Positions 6,484 through 15,479 are shown, counted from the stretch's first letter. The stretch: 64,000 bases of DNA from Microbacterium sp. SORGH_AS_0969 (GCF_030818255.1 NZ_JAUTAG010000001.1:1178001-1242000); one strand, 5' to 3'. The notes: generated by a model not told the origin, from the letters alone. Translations and numbers: made by a program.

Positions 6484-8808
6484 ATGGGTGAATCGTTCGG
6501 CCTGATGACCGAGAAGCCCCGCCAGGGCGGCCTCGGACCGGCCGTGACGGGCGACTGGTCGAGCACCGGCGAGTACGAGCACCCCGCCGCCGGGTGGGGC
6601 GCCGCGCTCACCGTCGGCAAGGTGCTGCTCGAACAACGCCAGCCGATCGCGGGCACCAGGGCGATGTTCACGATGAACCACCCGAAGAGCGGTTTCGACT
6701 GCCCCGGGTGCGCGTGGCCCGACGACAAGGGTGTCGCGCTCGACATCTGCGAGAACGGCATCAAGCACGTCACCTGGGAGATGACGCACAAGCGCGTCGG
6801 CAAGGAGTTCTTCGCCGAGCACTCGGTGACAGAGCTGTCGCAGTGGACCGATTTCGCTCTCGAAGACGCCGGTCGCCTCGTCGGTCCGATGGTCTACGAC
6901 GCCGCCAGCGACCACTACGTGCCGATCTCGTGGAACGACGCCTTCCGCCTCATCGCCGAGCAGATCACCGCTCTCGACTCCCCCGACCAGGCGGCGTTCT
7001 ACACCTCGGGGCGACTCAGCAACGAAGCGTCGTTCCTCTACCAGCTGTTCGCGCGCGAGCTCGGCACGAACAACCTCCCCGACTGCTCGAACATGTGCCA
7101 CGAGGGCTCGGGGCGCGGGCTCACGGCATCCCTCGCCACCCCCAAGGGCACCGCCGACCTCGAAGACTGGGAGACCTGCGACGCCCTCTTCGTGCTCGGT
7201 GTGAACGCGGCTTCCAACGCTCCGCGCATGCTCACGAGCCTTGCCGAGGCGATCGACCGCGGCGCACAGGTGGTGCACGTCAACACGCTGCGCGAGGTCG
7301 CCGGCACGCGCACGATCGTGCCGCACGAGATCGTCGACATGGCGACGTTCCACAGCACGCCGACCAGCACGATGAACCTGCAGGTTCGCCCGGGCGGCGA
7401 CCTCGCTCTCGTGCGCGGCATGGCGAAGGTCGTGTTCGAGGCGTCCGAGACCGACCCGAGCGCCCTCGACCAGGCCTTCCTCGATCAGTACACGACCGGG
7501 CTCGATGAGTACCGCGCTCTGGTCGAAGCGACCCCGTGGGACCAGCTCGTCGAACAGGCGGGGCTCACCGAAGCCGAGATCCGCGGGGCGGCCGACGTCT
7601 ATCTCAGCGCCGACCGGACGGTCATCAGCTGGTGTCTGGGTGTGAGCCAGCACCAGCACGGCGTCGACACCGTGCGCGAGATCGTCAACCTGCTCCTGCT
7701 GCGCGGCAACGTGGGACGAAAGGGCACCGGACCCTCGCCGGTGCGCGGCCACAGCAACGTGCAGGGCAACCGCACGTGCGGCATCAACCACAAGCCCACC
7801 GAGCAGTGGCTCGCGAAGCTCGACGAGGTGTGCGGCATCACCTCGCCGCGAGAGCCCGGCCTCGACACCGTGCACACGGTGGCTGCGCTGCACCGGGGCG
7901 ATCTGAAGGTGTTCGTCGGCATGGGCGGCAACTTCGTCCGGGCTGCTCCCGACACGAAGCTCACCGCCGAGGGCATGGGCCGCTGCGAGCTGACCGTCCA
8001 CGTGAGCACCAAGCTCAACCGCAGCCACCTCACCCACGGCAAGCAGGCCCTCATCCTCCCGTGCCTCGGCCGCACCGAGCGTGACGTGCAAGAGGCAGGC
8101 CCCCAGTCGATCTCGACCGAGGATGCCATGAGCTCCGTCATGCTCTCGCTCGGCTCCCGCAAGCCCGCGTCTCCGCACCTGCTGAGCGAGCCCGAGATCA
8201 TCGCGCGCATCGCTCGCGCCACCATGCCCCACTCGGCGACGCCGTGGGAGTGGTACGTGGGCGACTACGACCGTATCCGCGACACCATGGCGAAGGTGCT
8301 GCCCGGGTTCGAGGGCTTCAACGAGCTCGTGCGCCAGCAGTACGGCTTCCGCATCCCGCAGCCGGCCCGCGAGCGCGACTTCCGGACGCCGTCGGGCAAG
8401 GCGGAGTTCTCGGATGCCGAGCTGCCGAACGTCATCCCCGAAGAGGCCGACGTGCTGGTGCTGCAGACCATGCGCTCCCACGACCAGTGGAACACCACGA
8501 TCTACTCGGCCGACGACCGGTACCGGGGCGTCCGCAACATCCGCGAGCTGGTGTTCATGCACCGCCGAGACATGAAGGACCGCGGCATCGCCGAGGGCGA
8601 CCTCGTCGACATCGTCGCGACCTCGCGCGACGGCTCGGTGCGCAGCGTCACGGGCTTCCGCGCGCTCGAGTACGACACCCCGCGCGGCAGCGCCGCCGGG
8701 TACTTCCCCGAGCTCAACGTGCTGCTCGGCCCCGACGACTACAGCCGCCAGAGCGACCAGCCGCTGATGAAAGACATCCGGGTCCGCATCGCGAAGACCG
8801 CGAGTTGA
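6484..8808 (+). CDS. FdhF/YdeP family molybdopterin oxidoreductase
   Basis: 774-residue bis-MGD molybdenum enzyme of the YdeP/FdhF (TIGR01701-like) family, related to the formate dehydrogenase H catalytic subunit. The N-terminus carries FDCPGCAWPD, where this family has few Cys ligands rather than a full 4Fe-4S site, then CSNMCHEGSGRGL near the cofactor site, GPSPVRGHSNVQGNRTCG, and a C-terminal molybdopterin dinucleotide-binding domain (QTMRSHDQWNTTIY). The ATG at 6484 is preceded by ggagggtg; a frame start 39 bases upstream lacks a site. FdhD encoded just upstream should sulfurate it. No electron-transfer subunit is present, so the reaction (formate oxidation or another) is not certain. Confidence 0.9.
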   Translation: MGESFGLMTEKPRQGGLGPAVTGDWSSTGEYEHPAAGWGAALTVGKVLLEQRQPIAGTRAMFTMNHPKSGFDCPGCAWPDDKGVALDICENGIKHVTWEMTHKRVGKEFFAEHSVTELSQWTDFALEDAGRLVGPMVYDAASDHYVPISWNDAFRLIAEQITALDSPDQAAFYTSGRLSNEASFLYQLFARELGTNNLPDCSNMCHEGSGRGLTASLATPKGTADLEDWETCDALFVLGVNAASNAPRMLTSLAEAIDRGAQVVHVNTLREVAGTRTIVPHEIVDMATFHSTPTSTMNLQVRPGGDLALVRGMAKVVFEASETDPSALDQAFLDQYTTGLDEYRALVEATPWDQLVEQAGLTEAEIRGAADVYLSADRTVISWCLGVSQHQHGVDTVREIVNLLLLRGNVGRKGTGPSPVRGHSNVQGNRTCGINHKPTEQWLAKLDEVCGITSPREPGLDTVHTVAALHRGDLKVFVGMGGNFVRAAPDTKLTAEGMGRCELTVHVSTKLNRSHLTHGKQALILPCLGRTERDVQEAGPQSISTEDAMSSVMLSLGSRKPASPHLLSEPEIIARIARATMPHSATPWEWYVGDYDRIRDTMAKVLPGFEGFNELVRQQYGFRIPQPARERDFRTPSGKAEFSDAELPNVIPEEADVLVLQTMRSHDQWNTTIYSADDRYRGVRNIRELVFMHRRDMKDRGIAEGDLVDIVATSRDGSVRSVTGFRALEYDTPRGSAAGYFPELNVLLGPDDYSRQSDQPLMKDIRVRIAKTAS

Positions 8809-9007
8809 GGGTCTGAGCTCATCCGGCCGTCATCCCCGCTGTCGACAACAGCAAGGGGCGGACGGAGACATCGTCGATGCGGGCCGCGTCAACACCCCGC
8901 AGTCTCACCCCGCAGTTCAAGGCGAGAGGGTGAAGGTCGTGGCATCACAGGGTGGACCACAGCCAGCAACGACTACACGAACGTTCTCCATCGCCAGAAT
9001 GGCGACC

Positions 9008-9466
9008 ATGATCGAACCGACGGGCACCCCATCCGGCCTGCTGACAACCCCGATCGGCATCGCGCGAGACATTCTCCGGCACTGGCTCGACGGCAAGGAA
9101 CGCAAACTCCGCATCCGCAAGCTGGAACTCGAGATCGAGCGCCTCACTGCTTCACATGGGTCGCCGGATCCGAACGCGGTGATCGACGCGGTCACCCGAT
9201 TGGTGGAAGGCATAGCGGGTCTGAGGATCTCCCCGTCCCTTCAAGGCCCCATCATCATCCGAGACGGCACGCCGATTGAAATTCCCGACATGCCTCCGAT
9301 CGCACCGCCTCCCGGACCCGCCCTGTCCGCGACCGGGTCGCCCGCGAACGGTGGCCACGACGAAGTGACGTGGATGGCACGCGCCATTTCTTCATCACCT
9401 TCGAAGAACTCTCTCGAGTTGCTGGCGGAACGCGTACGGAAGCGCCGAGAGGCGGATGCGCGATGA
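9008..9466 (+). CDS. Unrecognised protein of the activase-like cassette
   Basis: 152 residues from this ATG; family not recognised. An N-terminal amphipathic segment (IGIARDILRHWLDGKERKLRIRKLE, in part) leads into a charged helix likely to form a coiled coil (residues 20-45), then a Pro-rich linker (IPDMPPIAPPPGP) and a C-terminal helix ending ELLAERVRKRREADAR. There is no signal peptide or membrane span. The start is uncertain: GTG 8930 and ATG 8999 are in frame, but a CAGAAT box 7 bases before 9008 suits a leaderless start. It overlaps the AAA+ gene by 4 bases (ATGA), so the two products are made together and may interact. Confidence 0.6.
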   Translation: MIEPTGTPSGLLTTPIGIARDILRHWLDGKERKLRIRKLELEIERLTASHGSPDPNAVIDAVTRLVEGIAGLRISPSLQGPIIIRDGTPIEIPDMPPIAPPPGPALSATGSPANGGHDEVTWMARAISSSPSKNSLELLAERVRKRREADAR

Positions 9467-10281
9467 CGTCCCCGGTGCCACACCGCCTGCGTGAGCGGAT
9501 CGAGCTGCATCTTTTCCGCAACCTCGCCGCCGCCGCGCTGCGACACATCCCACTCATCCTCTGCATCGAGGGCGAGCCGGGAAGCGGCAAGACCTTCGCG
9601 GTCGACGCGGTCGCCGGCGACTCTGGGGTGAAAGTCTTCTCGATCGCGGGGGACCAACTTGAGAGCCCGAATGCCGGGTACCCCGCTCAACTCATTCGGG
9701 ACACGTACCGAGAGGCGGGCGAAGCGCTCAGGGGCGGAGCACTCGGTGCCGCCCTGGTCATCCACGACATCGACACCGCGCTCGGGAGCTGGGGCGCCAA
9801 CGTCCAGTACACGATGAACCGACAGATGGTCAACAACGCCCTCATGAACCTGTCGGACTCTCCGACCATCGTGGAGGGTTTTGACACCCGCCGGGTCCCC
9901 ATCATCCTCACCGGCAACGACTTCTCGCTTCTCCACGCGCCCGTCATGCGCACGGGTCGCTCCGACCTCTTCCGCTGGGAACCGACTGTCGCGGAGAGAA
10001 CGTTCGTCGTGGCGGACATCCTCCCGGCAGGGCTCGAAGGCCTCGCCGAGGTGCTCGTCACGAACCACCCCACGCAGCCCGTTTCCTTCTTCGCGGATGC
10101 CGTCGCCTTCGCGCAGAACACGTCGTTGTCGGATGCGATAGCAAAGCGCTCCCTCACGGAACTCCTCGCGCTCATCCGAGATGGACACGATCCGATCGTT
10201 CCACCGCCGACGGTCGAATCGATTCTTCGCAGCGCCGAGGTGCTCGCTTCGAGTCGACGAGACAGCAAGGAGGCCCTGTGA
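9463..10281 (+). CDS. Rubisco-activase-like AAA+ ATPase
   Basis: 272 residues. The AAA+ core is complete: Walker A GEPGSGKT (37-44), Walker B ALVIHDID (97-104), sensor 1 ILTGND (148-153), and arginines at MRTGR (163-166). Beyond the core, the protein follows plant and cyanobacterial Rubisco activase (RCA) closely as I recall it: LESPNAGYPAQLIRDTYREA (66-85; RCA has ESGNAGEPAKLIRQRYREA), QYTMNRQMVNNALMN (RCA QYTVNNQMVNATLMN) and RVPIILTGNDFSLLHAP (RCA RVPIICTGNDFSTLYAP). RCA-type ATPases thread and remodel an inhibited partner. No Rubisco or Calvin-cycle gene is in the window, so the client is unknown. ATG 9463 overlaps the upstream stop. The protein lacks the RCA N-domain and ends soon after the AAA lid. 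Confidence 0.85.
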   Translation: MTSPVPHRLRERIELHLFRNLAAAALRHIPLILCIEGEPGSGKTFAVDAVAGDSGVKVFSIAGDQLESPNAGYPAQLIRDTYREAGEALRGGALGAALVIHDIDTALGSWGANVQYTMNRQMVNNALMNLSDSPTIVEGFDTRRVPIILTGNDFSLLHAPVMRTGRSDLFRWEPTVAERTFVVADILPAGLEGLAEVLVTNHPTQPVSFFADAVAFAQNTSLSDAIAKRSLTELLALIRDGHDPIVPPPTVESILRSAEVLASSRRDSKEAL

Positions 10282-10835
10282 TGACCGGCTCCCACTCGCG
10301 ATCCTCCTCGAACTCGTCATCCCACGCTCGACTGTCGCTCTTGGTGCACCAGGTTCGAGTCGCTTTGCGCCGAGCGATATCAGCGAGCCCACGATCACTC
10401 GACCACGCGACGAAACTGGTCACGCGTCGCTGGGTCTCGCACTTCCTCCTTCGCGGGATGGATGCGGAGTCCAAGTGCTGGATCCAAGTGACGCTGCGTA
10501 TCGATTGGGCAGCTCACGCGTTGGCGATCGAACGCGGAGCCACGACTGTGACCATAGGTTCGTCGTGGATCGATTCCACGGCACCGGAGGTCACCGAAGC
10601 CATCGATCTCTTCTGCTCTGAGGTCTCCGAGCACGGGTTGACCCCGCTTCTCGCCTGGCAATGGAGCGACAATGTCGATGTGAAAGCTGCTCGTGCGGAA
10701 TTGGGTTCGTCCCCCACTCCGCCGATCGAGTGGGCGGGCGAGGTGATCTCTCTCACCCAAACCGTGCGCGAGATCCCCGAGTTCCAGGTCCGCATCGAAC
10801 AGGTCGCCAGTTCGGATGACGAGGAAGACGACTGA
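10281..10835 (+). CDS. Unrecognised acidic-tailed protein of the activase-like cassette
   Basis: 184 residues; no family recognised. A basic Ser-rich N-terminus (about 1-50) is followed by an alpha/beta segment (WIQVTLRIDWAAHALAIERG, then VTIGSSWIDSTAPEVTEAIDLF) and an acidic end, VASSDDEEDD. The ATG at 10281 shares its first base with the stop of the ATPase gene and has an aaggagg site 7 bases upstream; an in-frame GTG one codon earlier is possible. Tight coupling suggests it is a partner or client of the ATPase. An acidic C-terminal tail would be a plausible handle for an AAA+ pore, but that is inference. Confidence 0.7.
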   Translation: MTGSHSRSSSNSSSHARLSLLVHQVRVALRRAISASPRSLDHATKLVTRRWVSHFLLRGMDAESKCWIQVTLRIDWAAHALAIERGATTVTIGSSWIDSTAPEVTEAIDLFCSEVSEHGLTPLLAWQWSDNVDVKAARAELGSSPTPPIEWAGEVISLTQTVREIPEFQVRIEQVASSDDEEDD

Positions 10836-10900
10836 AGCTCCTCGTTCGCCCACCCAGTGAGCGGCACAGTCAATCCTTCGGCGATCGCGCTGCTCGGGTA

Positions 10901-11155
10901 TCAGAACGACGACAACGCGCGGGTCATGAACGATGCCCAGATGACGATGAACACGACATTTGCCGCTGTTCCGAGCGCCCCGATGATCATGGCCCACCGC
11001 GCGAACCCGACGCCCGCTTCGACGTTGTCCGGCCGCGCGAGCTGATTCCGCGCGACGATGCCGATCACGAGACCGGCGATCGGCACGATGAACGCCGCGA
11101 TGAAGCCGATCACCGCGAGAGTGCTCGTCCGCACCGGCGCCACGGGAGAGGTCAT
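10901..11155 (-). CDS. Small DUF4190-type membrane protein
   Basis: 84 residues with two membrane spans (about 10-33 and 52-76) joined by a short loop NQLARPDNVEAGVGFARW. The pattern, with an Ala/Gly-rich first helix ending VARNQLAR and a Gly just before the second, is typical of actinobacterial DUF4190 proteins. The function of the family is unknown. It is transcribed towards the activase-like cassette and ends 65 bp from it. Confidence 0.75.
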   Translation of the reverse strand: MTSPVAPVRTSTLAVIGFIAAFIVPIAGLVIGIVARNQLARPDNVEAGVGFARWAMIIGALGTAANVVFIVIWASFMTRALSSF

Positions 11156-11191
11156 GGCGCGATGGTAGCGGCACCCGCCCAGGCCGTGCGC

Positions 11192-11270
11192 GCCGGATCC
11201 GGATCACGAACGCAGATCCGGATCGAACTCACGATTCCGTCCGGATCTGGCGTGTGTCTCCGGATCCAGC
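11192..11270. repeat. Imperfect palindrome, GGATCCGGA/CAGATCCGGA type
   Basis: Outer arms 11192-11203 and 11259-11270 and exact inner arms CAGATCCGGA (11213-11222) and TCCGGATCTG (11240-11249) form a 79-bp hairpin-capable element in intergenic DNA. Related arms recur at 15756-15813 and 17815-17847. The rest of 11271-11437 holds no gene I can support. Confidence 0.55.
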
Positions 11271-11437
11271 GCATCTCGGGAACCGGCACCGCGCGCGTTC
11301 CGCCCGGATCGCCCCCGCGGGCCCCTCGGCCCCAGACGCCCGCCATCCCCCACGTGGCCCCGCTCAGTCGCTCTCGGGCCGCGCCCAGCTCGGCGCCCGT
11401 TCCGGCCGCGGGCCGACCCCGATGACGAACGCCGGAA

Positions 11438-11536
11438 TCACGCTTGAACCGTGACCCGGATGCCACTCCGCGCGAGCAGAAGTCCGAGCACCAGCCCCGC
11501 GGGTCCGCCGCCGACGATGGCGCACGTCGACGTCAT
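11438..11536 (-). pseudogene. N-terminal relic of an FAD-dependent monooxygenase
   Basis: A 32-codon frame opens with an AGGAGG Shine-Dalgarno and ATG at 11536 and reads TCAIVGGGPAGLVLGLLLAR then SGIRVTVQA before a stop. GGGPAGL with the following helix and second strand is the FAD-binding start of the UbiH/PHBH hydroxylase family, whose members run to about 400 residues. Nothing recognisable of the rest follows in any frame. It is therefore a decayed or truncated gene, next to copy 1 of the 78-bp repeat. Confidence 0.65.
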
Positions 11537-11595
11537 GTCGCCCTCCTTCTCATGCGATGCTTCTGCGCGGTGGCGTCGGGCATGACGCCCCGGAC

Positions 11596-11673
11596 CGTCA
11601 CGCGGAGATCATCGCCGACACGCCGTGCCGCGGCATCCTGAACCGGCGCGTCGCGCCCGGACTCCGCCTGACG
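11596..11673. repeat. 78-bp palindromic repeat, copy 1
   Basis: Begins CGTCACGCGGAG and ends CTCCGCCTGACG, which pair with each other. The interior carries GACACGCCG, GCGGCATCCTGAACCGG and GCGTCG. It is the most divergent of three copies of identical length and lies in intergenic DNA beside the flavoprotein relic. Confidence 0.8.
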
Positions 11674-11693
11674 GAACGTCGCGGCCGCCCGCC

Positions 11694-12074
11694 TCAGATC
11701 TTGCTGCTGACCAGGATGCCGCGGCCCTCGAGGTCGGCGGCGACCTTGCCGACCGCCTCTTTATAGGCGTCGTAGAGCCTCACCTGGACGAGACCGTCGT
11801 CGTTGCCGCCGCCCGGCTGGAAGATCGGGCGGTGCAGGTCGACCTGGACCGTGCCGCCGAGGTCGGTGAACTTCACATCGAGCACCTCGCGGAGCGAGTC
11901 CTCACTCGTGATGAATCCCTGGAACATCGTCCGGGCGATGCTGCCGTGCGCGGCCTTCCAGTGGTCCCCCTTGTCGGTCACGGTGAAGTCCGCTGCCTCG
12001 AGGGCCGACCGCGTGGCGTCCTGCGCCGCGGCGAGGTCGCCCGAGACGACGAGCTGGAAATTGAGGATGGCCAT
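11694..12074 (-). CDS. Hypothetical protein, 126 residues
   Basis: Soluble 126-residue protein, family not recognised. It starts MAILNFQLVVSGDLAAAQDA and alternates strands and helices (DFTVTDKGDHWKAAHGS, EVLDVKFTDLGGTVQVDLHRP, LVQVRLYDAYKEAVGKVAAD), which suggests a small alpha/beta domain. ATG 12074 is preferred to the longer frame because gaaaggc lies upstream. It is flanked on both sides by copies of the 78-bp palindrome (11596-11673 and 12156-12233), so it may be a monocistronic gene with repeats at both ends. Confidence 0.7.
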   Translation of the reverse strand: MAILNFQLVVSGDLAAAQDATRSALEAADFTVTDKGDHWKAAHGSIARTMFQGFITSEDSLREVLDVKFTDLGGTVQVDLHRPIFQPGGGNDDGLVQVRLYDAYKEAVGKVAADLEGRGILVSSKI

Positions 12075-12155
12075 GGCACGCCTTTCGGTCCGGTGCCGCT
12101 CAGCCTGTCGCCTTCCCCTTCCGGGCACAACCCGGGGCCGAGGCCCCCGACGTGC

Positions 12156-12233
12156 CGTCGCGCGGAGTTCTCCCCAGACACGCCGCCCCGCGGCATCCCG
12201 AACCGGCGCGTCGCTGCCGAACTCCGCACGACG
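12156..12233. repeat. 78-bp palindromic repeat, copy 2
   Basis: Arms CGTCGCGCGGAGTTC and GAACTCCGCACGACG match as reverse complements at 14 of 15 positions; the interior includes CCCCAGACACGCCG and CGGCATCCCGAACCGG. Same 78-bp length as the other two copies, and located between two small genes on the minus strand. Confidence 0.85.
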
Positions 12234-12302
12234 GTGCAGGCGGAAGAGGCCGGATGCCGGGAACCGGCCACCGCAACACGCGACGACCGGTTCCCGGCGC
12301 CG

Positions 12303-12572
12303 TCACGACGTCGACACGGCCTTTCGACGCCCGCGGAGCCACTTCACGCAGCCGTACAGGCTGATCAGAAGCCAGAAGCCCTCGATGATGGCCGAGGAGA
12401 GGTTCCAGTGGGCAGCGAGCGAGATCAGCACGAGGATCGAGGCAATCGCGTTGACGAGCGAGTACCTCAGTTGTTCGACGCGAAGCTTGCCGATCTGCAG
12501 CAGAAAGTAGCTGACGACGACGAGCGTGACGCCGGCGAGGCCGACGACGTTGGCGAAATCGGATGAAGACAT
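12303..12572 (-). CDS. CBU_0592 family small membrane protein
   Basis: 89 residues with three hydrophobic spans (about 8-26, 38-55 and 58-76). GLAGVTLVVVSYFLLQIGKL followed by YSLVNAIASILVLISL matches the CBU_0592-type membrane proteins, whose function is unknown. A short cytoplasmic basic tail (KWLRGRRKAVSTS) ends the protein. A possible leaderless promoter and 7-residue leader lie about 100 bp upstream. Confidence 0.8.
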   Translation of the reverse strand: MSSSDFANVVGLAGVTLVVVSYFLLQIGKLRVEQLRYSLVNAIASILVLISLAAHWNLSSAIIEGFWLLISLYGCVKWLRGRRKAVSTS

Positions 12573-12674
12573 GGCAGTAGTCCTGTTCGGTCATCCCACC
12601 CGACCGTCCGAAGGTCGGTGGGAACGCTGAAGAGGCGAGCGCCGGTCGGCGGTCGCGCGGGGGCCGAGGCCCGA

Positions 12675-12711
12675 TCAGCGTCCGAAGTCGTCGTACATGC
12701 GACGCACGCTA
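12675..12711 (-). promoter_or_regulatory. Possible leaderless promoter with a 7-residue leader peptide
   Basis: On the minus strand a TAGCGT box (12711-12706) sits 7 bases before an ATG (12698) that encodes MYDDFGR and stops at 12675. A GGGCC/GGCCC hairpin follows. This lies about 100 bp upstream of the 89-residue membrane protein gene and could be its leader. It may also be chance. Confidence 0.3.
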
Positions 12712-12810
12712 CCGCCGGTATGTCTCGAGCACGTTTCGGCGACGCCGTCACCCGCCGCGCGGTCCGGCGGCGCCCGCGGATCGCGACGGAACGGCAGCTG
12801 CCCCCTGTTC

Positions 12811-12888
12811 CGTCACGCGGAGTTGTCTCCAGACACGCCGCCCCACGGCATCCGGAACCGGTGTGTCGCCATCGAACTCCGCACGACG
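12811..12888. repeat. 78-bp palindromic repeat, copy 3
   Basis: Reads CGTCACGCGGAGTTG at the left end and GAACTCCGCACGACG at the right; the interior keeps AGACACGCCGCCCC and CGGCATCCGGAACCGG. It differs from copy 2 at few positions. It lies in the region upstream of purL; no gene is supported between 12712 and 13071. Confidence 0.85.
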
Positions 12889-13071
12889 GCGCGGGCACCG
12901 ACGGCGGCCCGCGCCGGCAGCCGCACCCGGGCCCACAGAACGGATGCCACACCCCACTGCTCCTCCCCAGCGGGGCCGAGGCCGCGACCTGTCCACGTCG
13001 GCGGCTCAGGATCGGCGGCCCCAACTAGACTGATGCCCGTCCGGCCCCTGCGATTCTTGGAGCTCAGCCGC

Positions 13072-15411
13072 GTGACCACCCCGAACCCCGCCGCCCGCAC
13101 AGCTCTTGCTGACACCGTCGAGAACGCCATCGCGACGCCCGAGAAGGATCAGCCGTACGGCGCCCTGGGCCTCAAGAGCGACGAATACGCGAAGATCCGC
13201 GAAATCCTGGGCCGCCGCCCCACCAGCGGCGAGCTGGCGATGTACTCGGTCATGTGGAGCGAGCACTGCTCCTACAAGTCGAGCAAGATCTACCTCCGTC
13301 AGTTCGGCCAGAAGGTCAGCGACGAGATGAAGACCCGGCTCATGGTCGGCATGGGGCAGAACGCCGGCGTCGTCGACGTGGGCGACGGCTGGGCGGTCAC
13401 CTTCAAGGTCGAGTCGCACAACCACCCGAGCTACATCGAGCCCTTCCAGGGCGCGGCCACCGGCGTCGGCGGCATCGTGCGCGACATCATCTCGATGGGC
13501 GCGCGCCCGGTCGCGGTCATGGACCAGCTGCGCTTCGGCGCGATCGACCACCCCGACACCCCGCGCGTGGTCCACGGCGTCACCAGCGGCATCTCGTTCT
13601 ACGGCAACTGCCTGGGCCTGCCGAACATCGGCGGCGAGACGGTGTTCGACGCCGTCTACCAGGGCAACCCGCTCGTCAACGCCCTCGCTGTGGGCGTCAT
13701 GCGCCACGAAGACATCAAGCTCGCCAACGCCACCGGTGTGGGAAACAAAGTCGTGCTGTTCGGTGCCCGCACGGGCGGCGACGGCATCGGTGGCGCGAGC
13801 ATCCTGGCATCCGACACCTTCGCCGACGGCGGCCCCACCAAGCGTCCCGCGGTGCAGGTGGGCGACCCGTTCGCCGAGAAGGTGCTCATCGAGTGCTGCC
13901 TCGAGCTCTACAAGGGCGACCTCGTCGAGGCCATCCAAGACCTCGGGGCCGCGGGCATCTCGTGCGCCACGAGCGAGCTCGCCGCCAACGGCAACAGCGG
14001 CATGAGGGTCGAACTCTCGAAGGTGCTGCTGCGCGACCCGTCGCTCACGCCCGAAGAGATCCTCATGTCGGAGTCGCAGGAGCGGATGATGGCGATCGTG
14101 GCTCCCGAGAAGCTCGACGCCTTCCTCGCGGTCGTCGGCAAGTGGGACGTCGAGACGAGCGTGCTCGGCGAGGTCACGGGCGACGGCCGCCTCGTCATCG
14201 ACTGGTACGGCGAGCGCATCGTCGACGTCGACCCCTCGACGGTCGCCGTCGACGGCCCCGTCTATGAGCGTCCCGTCGCCTACCCGACGTGGATCGACGC
14301 GCTGAACGACGACACCGCCGCGACACTTCCCCGGGCGTCGGATGCCGAGACCCTCCGCGAGCAGTTCACGACGCTGGTGGCGAGCCCCAACCTCGCCGAC
14401 ACCTCGTGGATCACGAACCAGTACGACTACTACGTGCTCGGCAACACCGCGCTGAGCTTCCCCGACGACGCCGGCATGATCCGCGTCGACGAGGAGACGG
14501 GTCTCGGCTTCGCGATCGCGACCGACTGCAACGGCCGCTACAACCAGCTCGACCCCTACAACGGCGCGAAGCTGGCGCTGGCCGAGGCGTACCGCAACGT
14601 CGCCGTCACAGGTGCCGTGCCTACCGCGGTGACCGACTGCCTGAACTTCGGCAGCCCCGAGAACCCCGAGGTCATGTGGCAGTTCAGCCAGGCCGTCGAG
14701 GGTCTGAGCGATGGATGCCTCGAGCTCGGCATCCCCGTCACGGGCGGCAACGTCTCGTTCTACAACCAGACCGGCGACCAGCCGATCCACCCGACCCCGG
14801 TGGTCGGTGTGCTCGGCATCATCGACGACGTCGCAGCCCGCATCCCGAGCGGATGGCAGGATGCCGGCGAGAACCTCTACCTGCTCGGCGTCACCGCCGA
14901 CGAGCTCGACGGCTCGCAGTGGGCGGGCACCATCCACGACCACCTCGGCGGTCGCCCGCCGAAGGTCGACCTCGCGCAGGAGCGCAAGCTCGCCGAGCTG
15001 CTCCAGGCCGCGGGGTCGCAGTCACTCGTCTCGAGCGCTCACGACCTGTCGTCGGGTGGTCTCGCCCAGGCCCTCGCCGAGGGCGTCATGCGCTTCGGCG
15101 TCGGCGCGCGCGTGTGGCTCACCGAACTCATGGAGCGTGACGGAGTGGATGCCACGGCCGCACTGTTCAGCGAGTCCACCGGGCGCGTGCTGGTGAGCGT
15201 TCCCCGCGAGGAAGACGTGAAGTTCCGCGGCCTCTGCGATGGCCGCGGATACCCGGTGCTCCGCATCGGCGTGACCGACGTCGAGCCCGGCACCGAGGCA
15301 TCCCTGGAGATCCAGGATGTCTTCACGGTGCCCGTCGCGGAGCTGCGTCGCCTGTCGACCGAGACGCTCCCCGCGGTCTTCGGTCCGACGGTCGCCGAGC
15401 CGGTGGCCTGA
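13072..15411 (+). CDS. purL: Phosphoribosylformylglycinamidine synthase subunit PurL
   Basis: 779 residues, the size of the small-type PurL that works with PurS and PurQ. It converts FGAR to FGAM with ATP and ammonia in purine synthesis. The N-terminal signature [17 protein letters not shown], the [28 protein letters not shown]-binding region (in part) and the second AIRS-like half ([21 protein letters not shown] region) are all present. GTG 13072 is chosen because a TAGACT -10 box at 13025-13030 places transcription between it and the in-frame ATG 13033; it has ggag 10 bases upstream. The purS and purQ genes are not in the window. Confidence 0.95.
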   Translation: MTTPNPAARTALADTVENAIATPEKDQPYGALGLKSDEYAKIREILGRRPTSGELAMYSVMWSEHCSYKSSKIYLRQFGQKVSDEMKTRLMVGMGQNAGVVDVGDGWAVTFKVESHNHPSYIEPFQGAATGVGGIVRDIISMGARPVAVMDQLRFGAIDHPDTPRVVHGVTSGISFYGNCLGLPNIGGETVFDAVYQGNPLVNALAVGVMRHEDIKLANATGVGNKVVLFGARTGGDGIGGASILASDTFADGGPTKRPAVQVGDPFAEKVLIECCLELYKGDLVEAIQDLGAAGISCATSELAANGNSGMRVELSKVLLRDPSLTPEEILMSESQERMMAIVAPEKLDAFLAVVGKWDVETSVLGEVTGDGRLVIDWYGERIVDVDPSTVAVDGPVYERPVAYPTWIDALNDDTAATLPRASDAETLREQFTTLVASPNLADTSWITNQYDYYVLGNTALSFPDDAGMIRVDEETGLGFAIATDCNGRYNQLDPYNGAKLALAEAYRNVAVTGAVPTAVTDCLNFGSPENPEVMWQFSQAVEGLSDGCLELGIPVTGGNVSFYNQTGDQPIHPTPVVGVLGIIDDVAARIPSGWQDAGENLYLLGVTADELDGSQWAGTIHDHLGGRPPKVDLAQERKLAELLQAAGSQSLVSSAHDLSSGGLAQALAEGVMRFGVGARVWLTELMERDGVDATAALFSESTGRVLVSVPREEDVKFRGLCDGRGYPVLRIGVTDVEPGTEASLEIQDVFTVPVAELRRLSTETLPAVFGPTVAEPVA

Positions 15412-15479
15412 GGCTCGGCCCGCCGGACCCGAACCACTCGCCCGCCCCAAACCGCCCGCCCACACCGAGAGGAGACGCG

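Noticed and set aside
5647..8562. 971-codon open frame antisense to fdhD and the molybdopterin oxidoreductase
   Set aside because: Its protein is Arg/His/Val/Leu-rich without domain motifs, and it mirrors two well-supported genes. Long antisense frames are expected in DNA with strong GC bias at third positions.
15395..15419. Hairpin GCCGAGCC/GGCTCGGC at the end of purL considered as a terminator
   Set aside because: Only an 8-bp stem that includes the stop codon in its loop, and a small gene with its own ribosome site follows at 15480. Too weak to list.
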